Positions 1-11,045 of a DNA stretch of 64,000 bases are shown here, piece by piece. Location of the stretch: positions 1,550,001 to 1,614,000 of the forward strand of contig JABYQQ010000007.1 of NCBI GenBank assembly GCA_022605405.1. Reading direction: 5' to 3'. This stretch comes from Earliella scabrosa. Its lineage: Eukaryota; Basidiomycota; Agaricomycetes; Polyporales; Polyporaceae. The notes beneath the pieces were generated by a model. The model ran no database searches and was not told the origin of the DNA. It was given only the letters and a program-made list of their open reading frames with translations. The position numbers and the translations under genes were made by a program. Positions within the stretch are counted from its first letter, which is position 1. Each line of letters begins with the position of its first letter.

Positions 1-1698
1 ATCGTTGAACCGACTCACCACCCTCTTCGAGGCCCACAATCTCGAAGAGCTTGACCATCTAATCATGAGCCCTGTGGTCGCAGAGTCTTTCGATGCCTTC
101 AGCCGCGCGACTCGCGCAGTCGTCCCTCGTCCGGACAAAATCAAGCAAATTACCGGTGACGACGAAGCACAGGCTTTCCATGACACAAAGCTCGCGCAAG
201 GAATCTGGTATCTCCGCCCACTGTACGGAGAACAGCATGAGCTTCAACTTTCGCCTGACGAGAGCGTGTATGCGGGGACACTACGCGCTCTGGTGGAGCG
301 GTTGACTGTCGACTTCCCGAGTGAGTGGTGAATAAATTTTGATGTTGTGAATCGTGTTGAATGGCGGCTCTACACAGAACCCATCCAGGAGACGAGGTAC
401 CGGCAGGCGTTCCTCACGACGTACAAGTCCTTCGCAACAGCCGAGGAGATCTTTGACTTGCTTGTGGCTCAGTTCAACATGACACACCCTGGCTCCCTCA
501 GCCTGAAGGAGCTTGAGAAGTGGAAGGAGAAGAAGCTCAAGCCGACTCGACGCCGTGTCCTGACTGTACTCCAGGTGTGGATCGACGACTACGGTCTGCT
601 CCAAGACGACCCGCACATCGCCCGGCGCGTCGTCGACTTCGTGTCCCCTATCTCGTCGCCTTCCCCGCTGGCCCAAACTGCCCTCGACGTTCTCAAGTCT
701 CTTGAGCGATATGTGAGTGCCTGAACAAAATGAGGGTCTGCTGCCTGTCTCTGACCTTGTCCAGATCTCCGTCATTCCTCCCACACCCGTCTCGGCTCTC
801 AGCACCCGGCACAAAAAGGGGAAGAGCAAGGGCGAGCTCCTACGCATGGATACACTCTTGATCGCAGAACAGCTCTGCTTGCTCGCACAGAAGCTCTACT
901 CGAAGCTGCGACCACAGGAGTGCATGAACTGGGTGAAGACACAGACCGGCAGCAGCGTCAAGACGCTCGTGGCGTTCAACTCCTTCCACGAGAAGCTTGG
1001 CGCATGGGTCAAGCTCAGCATCCTCAGCATGGAGGGTCTTGGCAAGCGGGCGGAGACGATTGACTTTTGGGTCAAGGTCGCGGAGGTACGCAGTACCATA
1101 GGAGAGCAGCGTCGTGATACTGACTCGCCCACTCTCCCTGCTCTCTCATCATCCCTCCCAGAAATGCAAAACCCTGCACAACTTCGCCTCGATGCACGCG
1201 ATCGTCGTCGCGCTCTCCTCCCCGGTCATCAGCCGGCTGCACCTCACCTGGGCGCACGTCAACCGGCGCGTGCAGCTCGAGCAGCTCGCAAAGTACCACG
1301 AGCCGACGGGCAACTTCTCCGCGTACCGGCTCTTCCAGCGGTCCGCGGACGGGCCCTGCATCCCGCACGTCGCCATGTACCTCGCGGACCTGCAGAACGA
1401 GCAGAGCCCGGACAGCGTGCTCGTCGCGCCCGCGTCGTCGCCGCTCGGGACGACGGTGTCGCTCATCAACTTTGCGAAGCGCGAGCGGTGGTGGGAGGCG
1501 ATCGACGCGATGCTCCGCCACCAGGCGAAGCCGTACACGTTCGCCGAGGACGCGGGCGTCGTGACCGTTGTCGAGACGAACCTCGCGCTCGCTGGGGAGA
1601 AGGACCAGGGCTCGTTCTGGACGAAGAGCCAGGAGATTCAGCAGGCTGAAATGCAACACGCGGATATCCGCAAGGGGCTCGAGCTCGCGGGCTTCTGA
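1..1698 (+). CDS. Ras guanine-nucleotide exchange factor, C-terminal part (5' end outside window)
   Basis: The gene enters the window already open. Exons are <1-320, 378-712, 765-1085 and 1162-1698, with introns of 57, 52 and 76 nt, giving 503 visible residues ending ...LELAGF. The first exons carry a RasGEF N-terminal (REM-like) module, recognisable from GTLRALVERLT and FLTTYKSF. The last two exons carry the Cdc25-type catalytic domain (LCLLAQKLYSKL, FNSFHEKLGAWV, NFASMHAIVVALSSPVISRL, LTWAHVN, PCIPHVAMYLADL, NFAKRERWW). The family catalyses GDP release from Ras at membranes, upstream of cAMP and MAPK signalling. Fungal relatives are Cdc25 and Ste6-type proteins, which often carry an N-terminal SH3 domain; that part, if present, lies upstream of this window. 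It is convergent with the Rab5 gene. I am confident of the family but cannot say which RasGEF subtype this is. Confidence 0.9.
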
Positions 1699-2146
1699 GC
1701 TCGCCCGTCGCTCTTGGGTATTTATTGGTATGTCTATTATCTTTATTTGGTCCCCTACATCCGGGCTGGTGCCCGCCAAGTCTCTCATTGTACAACCCCC
1801 TCATTTGTGTTCAAACATCTGCCACTCCTTCATTGCTGTATCTTGTTATTCCCGTAATCGTGCATCGTGGACTATGTTGGAATAATCTCTTGGTGTTGGT
1901 ACTATCTTGCCGTGATATTTGTTTGGTGTAGTGCAATGGTCCACAATACGCAAGTCCATATATAACAGGATGAAACTGAAAGACAGGTAGACTACATGGT
2001 AAGAAAATGGGTGGTGTAGAAACATGGCAGCCCGTGTAGAATGAGGGAATCCGACAAGGCACAGGCAGGTGTGGCTTGTGATGGATAGATGGCAGGATGC
2101 GATGGGAACAGAGTGAAGAAGCTGACCGCAGGTGACGGCGACGTGT
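1699..2146. other. Tail-to-tail spacer between RasGEF and Rab5
   Basis: About 450 bases between two converging stop codons. The sequence becomes T-rich just after the RasGEF stop and presumably holds both 3' UTRs and polyadenylation regions. Open frames here have no recognisable similarity. I see no further gene. Confidence 0.6.
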
Positions 2147-3156
2147 CTAGCAGTTGCACTGCTCGCCCTGACCTTGACCGGCGGCCGCTTGCTTGTTGAG
2201 GTCGACCCCTGTTCTCCCTGCAGGTCCCGGACGCGCACCGCCCCGTGCGGAAGGTGGCGCAGTGAGAGGAAGCTTCTTGGCTAGCATGGATGGTTTGAAC
2301 GATGAGTACGGGCTGAGAAACATGCCGTACGCACCGATTGAAGTGAAGATGTCGGACACTCCCTCACCAGTCTTGGCACTGGTTTCGCCCCACATTAGGC
2401 CTTCCTCCTCAGCGTACTTCTTGGCCTCTTCCTGGGAGACCTGACGGCGGGCGGAGAGGTCGAGCTTGTTTCCGCAGAGCGCGATAACGATGTTAGGGTC
2501 GGCTTGCCGTTGAAGTTCACGAATCCATGACTTCGCCTTCTCTAATGACGTGGACTGTGTGATATCGTATACCACGACCGCGCAGTTGGCGTTGCGGTAG
2601 TACATGGGGGCCTTGAGCCGCCAATATCAGAAAATGGCAGCAAGAAGCATGAAATCGTGAACATACAAGAGACTAGACAAGGAAAGTCAGCATGACATCG
2701 TAATGTGTAGGTCGGACGAGCATACCTTATAGCGTTCCTGACCAGCCGTATCCCTGCATACTAGTTGGTCTCTTGTACGGCACCGCTTTCACTTCGAAGG
2801 CTCACCATATCTCAAACTTGACGGTAGTCTGGTCCTCAAGAGTAACAGTCTGTGTCAAGAAGGCGGCTGGACGGGGTTGAGACAACGGAGATGATAAGAG
2901 GAAATGCATCAAGCGACATACCGCCAATAGTACTCTCCCGATAGTCGTCAAACTGATCCTTCACGAAACGCAATACCAAGCTAGTAGTGCAACTGTGTTG
3001 GGATCGAATTGAAGCCTAGCGCAAGTGGCAATAGCACGTACCTGGACTTGCCGACCGCCGATTCGCCTGGTTCGCCGGGAGTCAGAGAACACGTACACGG
3101 ACAGTCAAGCCACACACACCGAGAAGGACGAGCTTGAACTGGAACTGCTTGGACAT
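2147..3156 (-). CDS. RAB5: Rab5-type small GTPase (Ypt5/Vps21 homologue)
   Basis: Eight exons on the minus strand: 3156-3120, 3066-3042, 2980-2922, 2866-2806, 2753-2726, 2672-2667, 2611-2335 and 2280-2147. Together they encode 208 residues, a normal Rab length. The P-loop GESAVGKSS lies at residues 13-21, switch I has [14 protein letters not shown], switch II is [18 protein letters not shown], the base-binding motif NKLD lies at 120-123 and SAK at 150-152. The C-terminus QCNC provides the two cysteines for geranylgeranylation. The [12 protein letters not shown] effector region and the AVGKSSLVLRF context are diagnostic for Rab5. The protein should direct early-endosome tethering and fusion. 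The 3 kb gene is unusually fragmented and includes a 6-nt exon coding Ser-Leu (residues 71-72), needed to restore the invariant RYKSLAPMYY. The start at 3156 (MSKQFQFK) is the only ATG compatible with the G-domain start. Confidence 0.95.
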
Positions 3157-3563
3157 GGCGGAGGGAGATGAGTGGAAGGTGGCGGGAGGAGGCAATGGTC
3201 TGCTATCGCGCAGCAGGTGACGCCTGACACCAACGAGGCTCCGAGTCCGCCGTGGGCAGACCACAGACGCTCGCCCGAATAGGGCGGAATTTTCGCACGC
3301 GCCCGTTTCCACTACTCGCCAAAATTTGATTCCTCTCCTTTCCCCCCATCCACCACCTTCAGCTCAATCGCCGTTTCGTTGCTCTCGCATCCTCCCGCCC
3401 TGAGTTGAATCTCATTTCTCGCGACACCTCTCCGAGCACGCAACATTACACCCCGTGAACTTCTGAGCTATTTCTTCACTTCGCCCTCCCTCGACACGTC
3501 ACTGAGCGCGCCACGATATCAACCGCGAGTTCCTGAAGAGTCGCAGAGAAGAACATTGAGAAC
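3157..3563. promoter_or_regulatory. Divergent promoter region, Rab5 / RRM protein
   Basis: A 407-base gap between two divergent start codons must hold both promoters and 5' UTRs. Long pyrimidine-rich runs on the plus strand (about 3326-3500) look like the usual fungal CT-rich leader of the rightward gene. I see no clear TATA box. Confidence 0.55.
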
Positions 3564-6296
3564 ATGAATCGACACCATCCGTATGGCGGCGCGCCCTATG
3601 ACGGGCCACGCAGAGGTGGCCCTCCCGGCAACTTTGGGCCTGGGCCTGACAGATCCCACCGCTTTGACAGAGGCGGTGCTCCGAGGGGAAGAGGGTTCGG
3701 TCGCGGCCGCGGGGGTGGCGGTCAGGGCTCCTACGGTGGTTATGGCAATGCAGCTCCATATGATCAAGGTCCTCCGCAAGGCGACATGGGGGCATACAAT
3801 AATTACGAGCCCGGTCCGCCCCCCCAAGGGCATTACTACCAGAACGGCAACTACAATGCGCCAGGTCCCGGGCAGTACAGTGACCCTTCTGGTGGTTACT
3901 ACCAGAATTATGGCTATGAAGGTGCGCTTGAGAGTCACATCTGAGTTTTGAGGTCGTTGCATGGCATGAGAGGACTATGCGAATCGTTCGGGACGTCCCT
4001 CGGCTTCAGGGCTTTCATCATGGCTCCCTAGAGGATCTGAGCTCATTCCGCGAAGGTGTGGCGTGAGCTCTACCGACCCTTGGACATTCCAATTCGGATG
4101 GTGTATGGGCTCACAGACCTTATGTCGCGACCCGCCGTGAGTCTTCAGGCTCCGAGAACCTCCAGTCGTACACGAGCTGAGGATCATCCTTCTTGAGCGC
4201 CCTCGTGCCTGAGAACGGCGTCTCCTACCACGTTCTTCACCGCCGTTCTCCATGTTGTTACTTGGGATCTGACGAGGCATTCTCACGTTCATTGATGTTT
4301 CGATAGATGGTTCAGGTCAAAACTACAATCAGGGAGGTTATGGGAATCGATTCCAGAAACGCCCTCAACGTCGCGAGCGAGACGACAAAGTACACGACTC
4401 CATTATTGAGGAACGCATTCAGCGCGAGCGACCTTGTCGCACCCTGTTCATTCGCAACATCAAGGCGAGTCGACGAACGTGGCGGCAAGTCCTTCAACGC
4501 GCGTGCTAACGAGGTCATATCTATAGTATGAAACTAGCAGTGAAGACGTAAGGCGACTTTTCGAAGAACATGGAGAAATTAAGACGTTCTTTGACCTGAT
4601 TGCCAACCGTGGAATGGTGTTCGTTACATACGTGAGTTAACTGGTCGCCTCCAGAAGCCACCCCGTCTAAGTCGGCTATTAGTATGATCTTCGCGCTGCA
4701 GAGAGGGCTAGGGACCGGTTGCAAGGTTCTGAGATCAGCGGTCGTCCTGTGAGTTCGGTCACCGTCTTCCAGTAGCACAAAGCTCATCACACATAGATCG
4801 ATGTGCATTATTCCCTCCCACGCGATGACCACGGGCGAGGCGCCGATAGACAAAAGGACCAGGTAAGGCGCAGATCCCCAGGGGTAGGGGTAGGTCGGAC
4901 AATTCTAATCCGGTCCTGCAGGAGTTACAAGGCAATTTGCTGGTCACACTGCGTAACTCTCCGTCGGGTCAACCGATCGACGACGAAGAAGTGCGCCGCA
5001 AATTCCAGCAATTTGGTGATGTCAAGTCGGTTCGACCTGTTGGCGATCGTCCCGAGTAAGTTCCTCCACCCTAGTGTCCGATGAGTACTGACGTATCCGC
5101 ATAGCCAACGTTATGTCGAATTCTATGATACCCGAGTTAGTGTATTCCTCCCGTGACATGGTCCGGAACGTACATACTGAGTATCTGTGGATAGGCCTGT
5201 GAAGAAGCGCACGATCGGCTTCGTCATCAAGGACTTCAAGATGGCGTGATGGAAATTGTCTTTGCATCACCTAGCGATGACCCTCGCGCTGCCTCCCCTC
5301 GGTATGTCACTCGTTTTGTGCGACGCAATGTGTCTGACTCTCCCCTTCCAGTCGTGATGACCGTGGGGGTGGAGGTCCAGCAGGTGGCGGGTTCGAGAGA
5401 CAGCGTGACTGGGATGACTCGCCCAGTCGTGGTCGACGCGGAGGGCATCGTGGCCGCGGAAGAGGTCGAGGTTTCGGCCATAACGACTGGGAAGACAGAC
5501 GAGACTTCCGTGGTAACAATAACACTCGTGGAACCGAAGATGAGTTTGGCAGAGCTCAACGTCCAGGCGACTTCAACAGACCCGGCCCGGGTGGCTATGG
5601 TAGCCCTGGTCCCGCTGGCCCAGGATATGGTCCCCCTGGCGGGAATTACAATCAAACAGCCACCGCTCCGCCCGCGGCGGTGAGTCGTTCTCATAAAGCG
5701 GTCCAAAACAACTGCCTGACTTGCATCGATCACAGGTCGCGGACGAACGTGAACGACTAGAGCAGGCGAAGAAAGTGCAGCAGTTGCTCGCTGCTTTGAA
5801 ACAACCTCAGGGCGGTCCCCCTCCTGCCCCCGCAGCTCCTCCGCCAGCTCCTCCTGCGGCCGTCCCACCGCAAGCGGCCCCACAGATGCCCCCGCCGCCT
5901 CAACAAAATACGCCGTACTACGGTCAATCGTCGATGCCGCCTTCACAAATGCCTCCGTACGCGCCGGCGCCACCGTCTGTCCCTCATGCCAATTCGTATC
6001 CGCCGGTGCCTCCCCAGTCTTCTCCTCCTGCTCCCCAAGGTGCACCAGCGGCTTTGGCTAGCCTTCCCCCCAACCTGCTTGCTCTGCTGCAGCAAGGCGG
6101 GCAGACGCAACCACCGCAGCCTGGCGCGCCCCCTATGCCTCCGTACAGTATGCCACCAGCCTCGGCTTTGATAGGAGCCCAGCAACCACCTCCCCTTCCT
6201 GGTGTTCCTCCAGCAAACCCCAGTCAGCCTGGATATCAGCACTGGATGGCCTATTTGGTCCGTACACAGTCGCTCTTGCAGGCAGGGTCAAACTGA
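3564..6296 (+). CDS. Two-RRM, RGG-box RNA-binding protein (Mei2-like)
   Basis: Ten exons: 3564-3921, 4316-4464, 4527-4631, 4683-4748, 4797-4862, 4922-5055, 5105-5135, 5195-5301, 5352-5679 and 5736-6296, giving 634 residues. The first 120 residues are Gly/Arg/Tyr/Pro-rich. RRM1 follows: RNP2-like CRTLFIRNIK, then EEHGEIKTFF, RNP1-like RGMVFVTY and YDLRAAERA. RRM2 follows: GNLLVTLRN, FQQFGDVKSVR and QRYVEFYDTR. Next comes an RGG/RG-rich segment (about residues 330-440) and a Pro/Gln-rich tail opened by a short helix (VADERERLEQAKKVQQLL). The RRM1 signature resembles Mei2-like proteins, which bind RNA in meiosis and morphogenesis; the third, C-terminal Mei2 RRM is not seen, so its role is inferred only to be RNA binding. 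Intron 2 (4465-4526) uses a GC donor. Intron 1 is 394 nt, very long for this genome, so an extra or alternative exon there is possible. Confidence 0.85.
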
Positions 6297-6593
6297 CTAG
6301 GGGTGCCTTAACAGGCTCAGAAACGATAGACGGTTGATATGTTACGTTTACTACCATTGGACAATGATGAAAGTGTCCTGTCTCGTTTGACGTGCTATCT
6401 TATTCCTAGTATCTTCGCTGTAGATATTAATGCTTCGGGTCTACGAGTACTTCTACTGCTCTTGCTATGAACAAATCATGTCTTTCCATATTGATGTACT
6501 TCGTCGCATCCTGGTCTCCATGCAGTCTCCGGGGTCCTTCTCAGTCTCGATACGAGCGCTTGCTTCGCGGCAACTTGGAAGCTCGCGGTCAGC

Positions 6594-7146
6594 ATGCTCA
6601 ATCTTGGTAACTTGCGCACTCTTCTCTCGCGCGTTCTTGACCTACCCTTACTGCACACGGTCGTCCTTTTTACGCCTGAGGGAGAGCTAGTCTGCTATGC
6701 CTCGGAGCCAAACAAGACCAAGGACCGGGTACGCGTGCTCGTCGGTCTCAGCACAGAAATATGGCAGGAGACGCGAGAGCAGAACATTGGCATGGTAGAC
6801 TGCGAGGTCCGTCTCCTAGTTATTGTGAGCACGGTTCAGTGAATGAACGGCGCGATAGCTCGGGCATTTGCTGGTGTTACCTATCGAAACACCCAAGAAA
6901 GACGACGACGACGAGCCTGTTATGCTGCTTGCCCTTAATGCGGAGACTTCTGTGCCCTGGGACGAATTGGAAGCCAAGGTGTGTCCACTTCCATGCTGAA
7001 TGTTGTTGACCCACCCAGACCACGACTTTGTGCAGGCAAGGAAGCTGGCTGAACACCTGGAGAAGCCTGTCACTCAGATGAGTGGGGCTTTGGTCTCAGT
7101 TCCCCCTCCCCCGACCAGCCCTCGCCGTGCTGATACAGCACGTTGA
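6594..7146 (+). CDS. LAMTOR2: Ragulator subunit LAMTOR2 (roadblock/LC7 fold)
   Basis: Three exons (6594-6806, 6859-6978, 7036-7146) encode 147 residues. The N-terminus MLNLGNLRTLLSRVLD, the strand TVVLFTPEGELVCYAS, the helix that ends EIWQETREQNIG, and the C-terminal helix ARKLAEHLEKPVTQM follow the order of human LAMTOR2 and fission-yeast Lam2. In that family the protein pairs with LAMTOR3 inside the Ragulator complex, which anchors Rag GTPases and TORC1 at the vacuole/lysosome. An acidic KKDDDDEP insert (second exon) and a Pro/Ser-rich C-terminal extension of roughly 20 residues are extra. The family assignment rests on motif order only. A different roadblock-family protein is the main alternative. 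Confidence 0.72.
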
Positions 7147-7753
7147 CACCATCTTTCCGGTAAGCATGGTAACTCTCATACCGGGATCCTGGCTGTGCAT
7201 GCTGTTGACTCTTGAGCAGATGAGAAATTACGGGACATAAGTCTTCCTCGGTCACATTGCGTGCGCAGTGCATCCTGAAATCCGACTCACGGCGGCCGAG
7301 CCTTCGCGTCGTGTGAGCAACATCTCAGAGAAAAGGTGCTACCCAGACTATTTGGAGACATTCAAGCCTTTTGGGTGGGCTAGCTTCGCGCGTTCTGGCG
7401 TACGAGCGTGTCTTCTCTGGCGGAGGCCGGATCAGGTGTCTTCACTGCCAGCTCGATTGTACAGTCAATCGCATGGCCGGAGCGTACAGGGTAGCAATGT
7501 ATATGATTTTGTCCACGTCCGAACCACGTCATGAGTGCACTCAGCAGGGAGAGGATCGCGGCGAGCAGAGAAAGTCTTAGAGCGCGAGCAGCATGTGGAC
7601 GTCATATCCGCGCGGCGACTTGGAACGCCGGTGCGCGAGCGCGCTTGTGCTGTCCGTTTCATCCTCCCTCCTTCCGACTTTCCCGACCTCAGTCATCCTC
7701 CCTCTCCGTTTCTCTTGTTCCTCTTGACGCCTCCAGTAGCGTCCTTGCTGGTC
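7147..7753. other. Spacer between LAMTOR2 and COQ1
   Basis: This holds the 3' UTR of the LAMTOR2 gene and the leader of the next gene. About 7660-7740 is a strongly CT-rich tract just before the COQ1 start, typical of fungal core promoters and leaders. An open frame in phase with COQ1 runs upstream to about 7535, but its sequence does not look like protein, and the mitochondrial presequence begins at 7754. Confidence 0.55.
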
Positions 7754-9311
7754 ATGCGACGATGTGCATTTCCTGGAGTGCGCCTACCTCAATCACTACC
7801 ACCACCCTCAGTGGTCACGAGGGCCGCGACGCGCAGAAATTACAGCGTTCACGTCCAGCAACAGAAAAAGGCTCCTGTACCACACCCGCAGCCGTTGCAG
7901 ACTGCCAACGCGTATTATGAGCAGCCACCTCCACCGAAAAAGCCAGCTCGTCCTGACCCATACACGCTCGTCGCGCCCCAGCTCAAGGAGCTACGCGAAA
8001 CACTTCTCAACCTACTGGGCTCATCGCACCCGTCCCTCACCGAAATTGCGCAATATTACTTCCTCCACCCTTCCAAGCAGCTACGGCCGCTCCTTGTGCT
8101 CCTCTTCTCGCAAGCGACGAATGGGTTGGGCACCGGTTGGCATCTCAAGAAGTGGGCAGCGGAGTGTGAGGGAGCGGGTGGACGTACGGAGGAGTTGGAC
8201 CGACCATTGACGCGTGCGGACGTGCTCAACGACTGGAATCCCAATATGCCCGACCACACCGAGTCGTTCAAGTCGACGTTCTCCCTACGGCCCCCACGTC
8301 CACCTCATCAGTCGCCTCCCCCGCCTCCATTCCCACCACCACTGGCAGTTCCGACCGTCGCTTCGCCGCTGGAGCTGCTCCCAACGCAGGTACGACTTGC
8401 CCAAATCGTGGAGATGATACACGTCGCGTCGTTGCTGCACGACGACGTGATTGACAAGTCGCCCTTGCGGAGAGGTGCGGCGTCCGCGCCCGCCGCGTTT
8501 GGGAACAAGCTCTCCGTTCTCGCTGGCGACTTCCTCCTGGGCCGAACAAGTGCCGCGCTGTCACGTCTGGGCGAGAACGAAGTGGTCGAGCTCATCGCGA
8601 GCGTGATTGCGAACCTCGTGGAGGGAGAAATCCTTCAGCTCAAGTCGTTGCATCAGCATGAGCTAGGCCTTGTGGGCTTGCCGGCTATGGTGGGCCAGGA
8701 GAACTGGAAGATCTACTTGCAGAAGACCTACTTGAAGACGGCAAGTTTGATGGCGAAAGGTGCTCGTGCAGCAGTCGTGCTTGGCGGTTGCAAGGAAGGC
8801 GAGATCTGGAAGGAGGTCGCGTATGCGTACGGTCGCAATCTTGGTATCGCGTTCCAGGTGAGCGTCCCGGTTTTTAGTGTGCTCCTACCAGTGAGGGTTT
8901 ACTCGACTATCCCAGCTCGTGGACGATACCCTCGATTATGAGGCCAACGAGGCCACCCTTGGAAAGCCAGGAGGTGCGGACCTGCAACTCGGCCTAGCCA
9001 CTGCCCCTGCCTTGTTTGCCTGGGAGGAACACCCAGAAATGGGTCCCCTGATCAAACGGAAGTTTGACCAGCCCGGCGATGTTGAGACGGTATGTAGATG
9101 CCGACTACGAGGGCGTACCAGTATCTGATCTGTTTTCCCCCTCTATCAGGCCAGCGATCTTGTACGCAGATCATGCGGCGTCGAACGGACGCGGGAGCTG
9201 GCACGAGTATACGCTGACAAGGCGCGGGAGGTGCTCTCGGTATTGCCTGATAGCGATGCGAAGGGGGCCCTGGAGGTGCTGACGGAGAGGGTTGTCAAGC
9301 GGAAGTCCTGA
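7754..9311 (+). CDS. COQ1: Mitochondrial polyprenyl (hexaprenyl/solanesyl-type) diphosphate synthase, ubiquinone biosynthesis
   Basis: Exons 7754-8857, 8916-9089 and 9150-9311 encode 479 residues. The protein makes the isoprenoid tail of ubiquinone from IPP and an allylic diphosphate. Seen in order: an Arg/Ser-rich presequence ending near RRNYS, KQLRPLLVLLFSQA (IPP-binding lysine/arginine), LLHDDVID (first aspartate-rich motif), RRG, GNKLSVLAGDFLL, a helix EVVELIASVIANLVEGE, KTYLKTASLMAKG, and the second aspartate-rich motif LVDDTLDYEA followed by LGKPGGADL. The FQ-LVDDTLDY junction is created by the first splice and completes the second motif. An insert of about 100 residues, Pro-rich near its end, separates the KQLRP motif from the first aspartate-rich helix. 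The chain length made cannot be read from sequence. Confidence 0.93.
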
Positions 9312-9600
9312 CGGTGGTAACCTACATAGATTGCATTAATCACATGGACCATAGACGATGTGTCGTCGATATGGGAGCTGCTGACCTCTCTTTGGTGACG
9401 AACTCTGAGCTTCGCCGCAATGAGTTTTGTCCCCGTGGTATGTGGCTCGCGAGAATTCGCTGTCACAGGAGTGTCCCGGGTCCCGGCTGTTCAGATATTA
9501 CTTACCCCGCGTCCGAAGAACGCATGGTCTATCCTCTCTCTTGACTTCTTCCTTCCATCTCCTCCGTGACCTCTGACTTGTTTAGCAGATCCCTCCGACG

Positions 9601-11045
9601 ATGTCTCGCATACTCCCCAATCGCGAAACCACCATCCCCGCAAAACGTCCTGCATCCTCGGATACCGACCTCTCCTACCGCTTCAGCAGGAGCATGGCTG
9701 CAGAGATACCCAACAGCAAGCACTTACTCTTCGACACACTCGAGCTTCCTCCGGCCCCGCCGTCTACCAAGAGACGCGTCAACCCGGACAGCCTGGCGAT
9801 CCGGCTGGGTCCAGAGCTCGTGGCCGAGCTCGAGTCCTACGTGAAGCCTGGCATCATCGAGATGCCCTCGTTCGCCATCCGGCAAGAAATCCAGATCCGC
9901 TACAACGTCGATCGGAGGCACATCTACGACTGGTTCCACAGCAAGGGTCTTAGGGTTACGAAGGAAGACAAGCGCGCCACGGTCGAGCTCAAGACCGATG
10001 CAATGCGTATGCAGGTCAGTCCTCCCATGATGCCTCGCTATATGCGCATATAGTTGACTTATGTGTTATGCAGAGGCGCGTCCGTCGTTGTGTAGCATCC
10101 CCGCTGCAGTCTGGACGAGCTCGCCCCCCTACCCGCAAGCTGGACCCTTCTCAGTGTATCTCCGATGTTCCTATGGATCTACCTGCAGTGTCGACGGACT
10201 TCGTGAAACGGGTGACACCTCCAGAACTGTGGACTTCTGCTCCCTTCAACGTCGTAGCCAGCAAAATCGCCTCAAGTGTGCCTCCTCGTCCGCCTCCCGG
10301 AACCTCGCGTACCTTGAGCGACCCGCACATCAACTCGGTCTCCCTCATCTCGGAGAGCATGGAGCTCAATCAAGCTCAGCGTCAGACTTGCTATGATACG
10401 CTGTCTCGCGTCCTTGGACCTGCTCACGGGATACAAGAATGCGTTGGGACGTACAGCGCCTACATGGCTCGACAAACGGAAGTCTACTACGAGCAACTGC
10501 TTTCTTACGATTGTCCACCCTCCGCCACCGTAGAGGACTCCTCTTCGCTACAACCGGACAACTCTCAGACTGGCGACACCTCCACAGAAGACACGTTCGA
10601 CTACTTTGGGTCCGCCTACGCATATAGCCCAGACTCCCTATTGGATCTTGCTAATGCTGTCCTTACCTCTGGCGACTCTGACAACAGCCTCGCGTCCTCT
10701 GCCTCAGACTCGGTTATGTCTCTGGAGCTCGACGACATCCTTGCAAGTCCCATCATCCAAGAAGACGCGTATCCGGAACCTCAACCGTCGAAGCCTGCCC
10801 CTCCACCGAAGTCGGTTTCGTTTGCACCTGTTAATAGAGCGTTGCTCAACTACTCGGCTCTGTTGCTCTCGGCTCGCAAGGGAACGGTCGCCGGACAGTC
10901 CTCAAGTTCTCTTGCCGGCGCTCTTGACGAACTACCGTCTCCACCAATCTCAAAAACCGAGCAGGAAACAGCGCGGAGGAGCAGGGAATGGACACGCCCT
11001 CGCATGGGACGCGCGCGCGCGTACTCTGCTGGTGGCGGAATGTGA
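9601..11045 (+). CDS. Homeodomain-like protein, candidate transcription factor
   Basis: Two exons (9601-10014, 10074-11045) encode 461 residues. Residues about 60-125 form a compact helical region ending with RRHIYDWFHSKGLRVTKED, which resembles the second half of a homeodomain: the recognition helix pattern W-F-x-x-(K/R)-G replaces the usual WFQNRR. The rest is Ser/Thr/Pro-rich and probably disordered, with acidic stretches (DTSTEDTFDYFG, SVMSLELDDILASP) that could act as activation segments. Nothing suggests an A-mating-type pair: there is a single HD-like gene, with no MIP neighbour in the window. The DNA-binding role is inference, because the motif is divergent and the first homeodomain helix is weak. 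Confidence 0.6.

Noticed and set aside
5236..6045. 269-codon minus-strand frame across the RRM gene
   Set aside because: It lies antisense to exons whose RRM2/RGG coding is clear, and crosses intron positions without splice signals on its own strand.
7535..7753. In-frame N-terminal extension of COQ1
   Set aside because: The extension is not protein-like, and the ATG at 7754 starts a good mitochondrial presequence.
9601..11045. Possible A mating-type locus because of a homeodomain-like gene
   Set aside because: There is one HD-like gene with a divergent recognition helix, no divergent HD1/HD2 pair, and no mitochondrial intermediate peptidase or beta-fg neighbour in the window.
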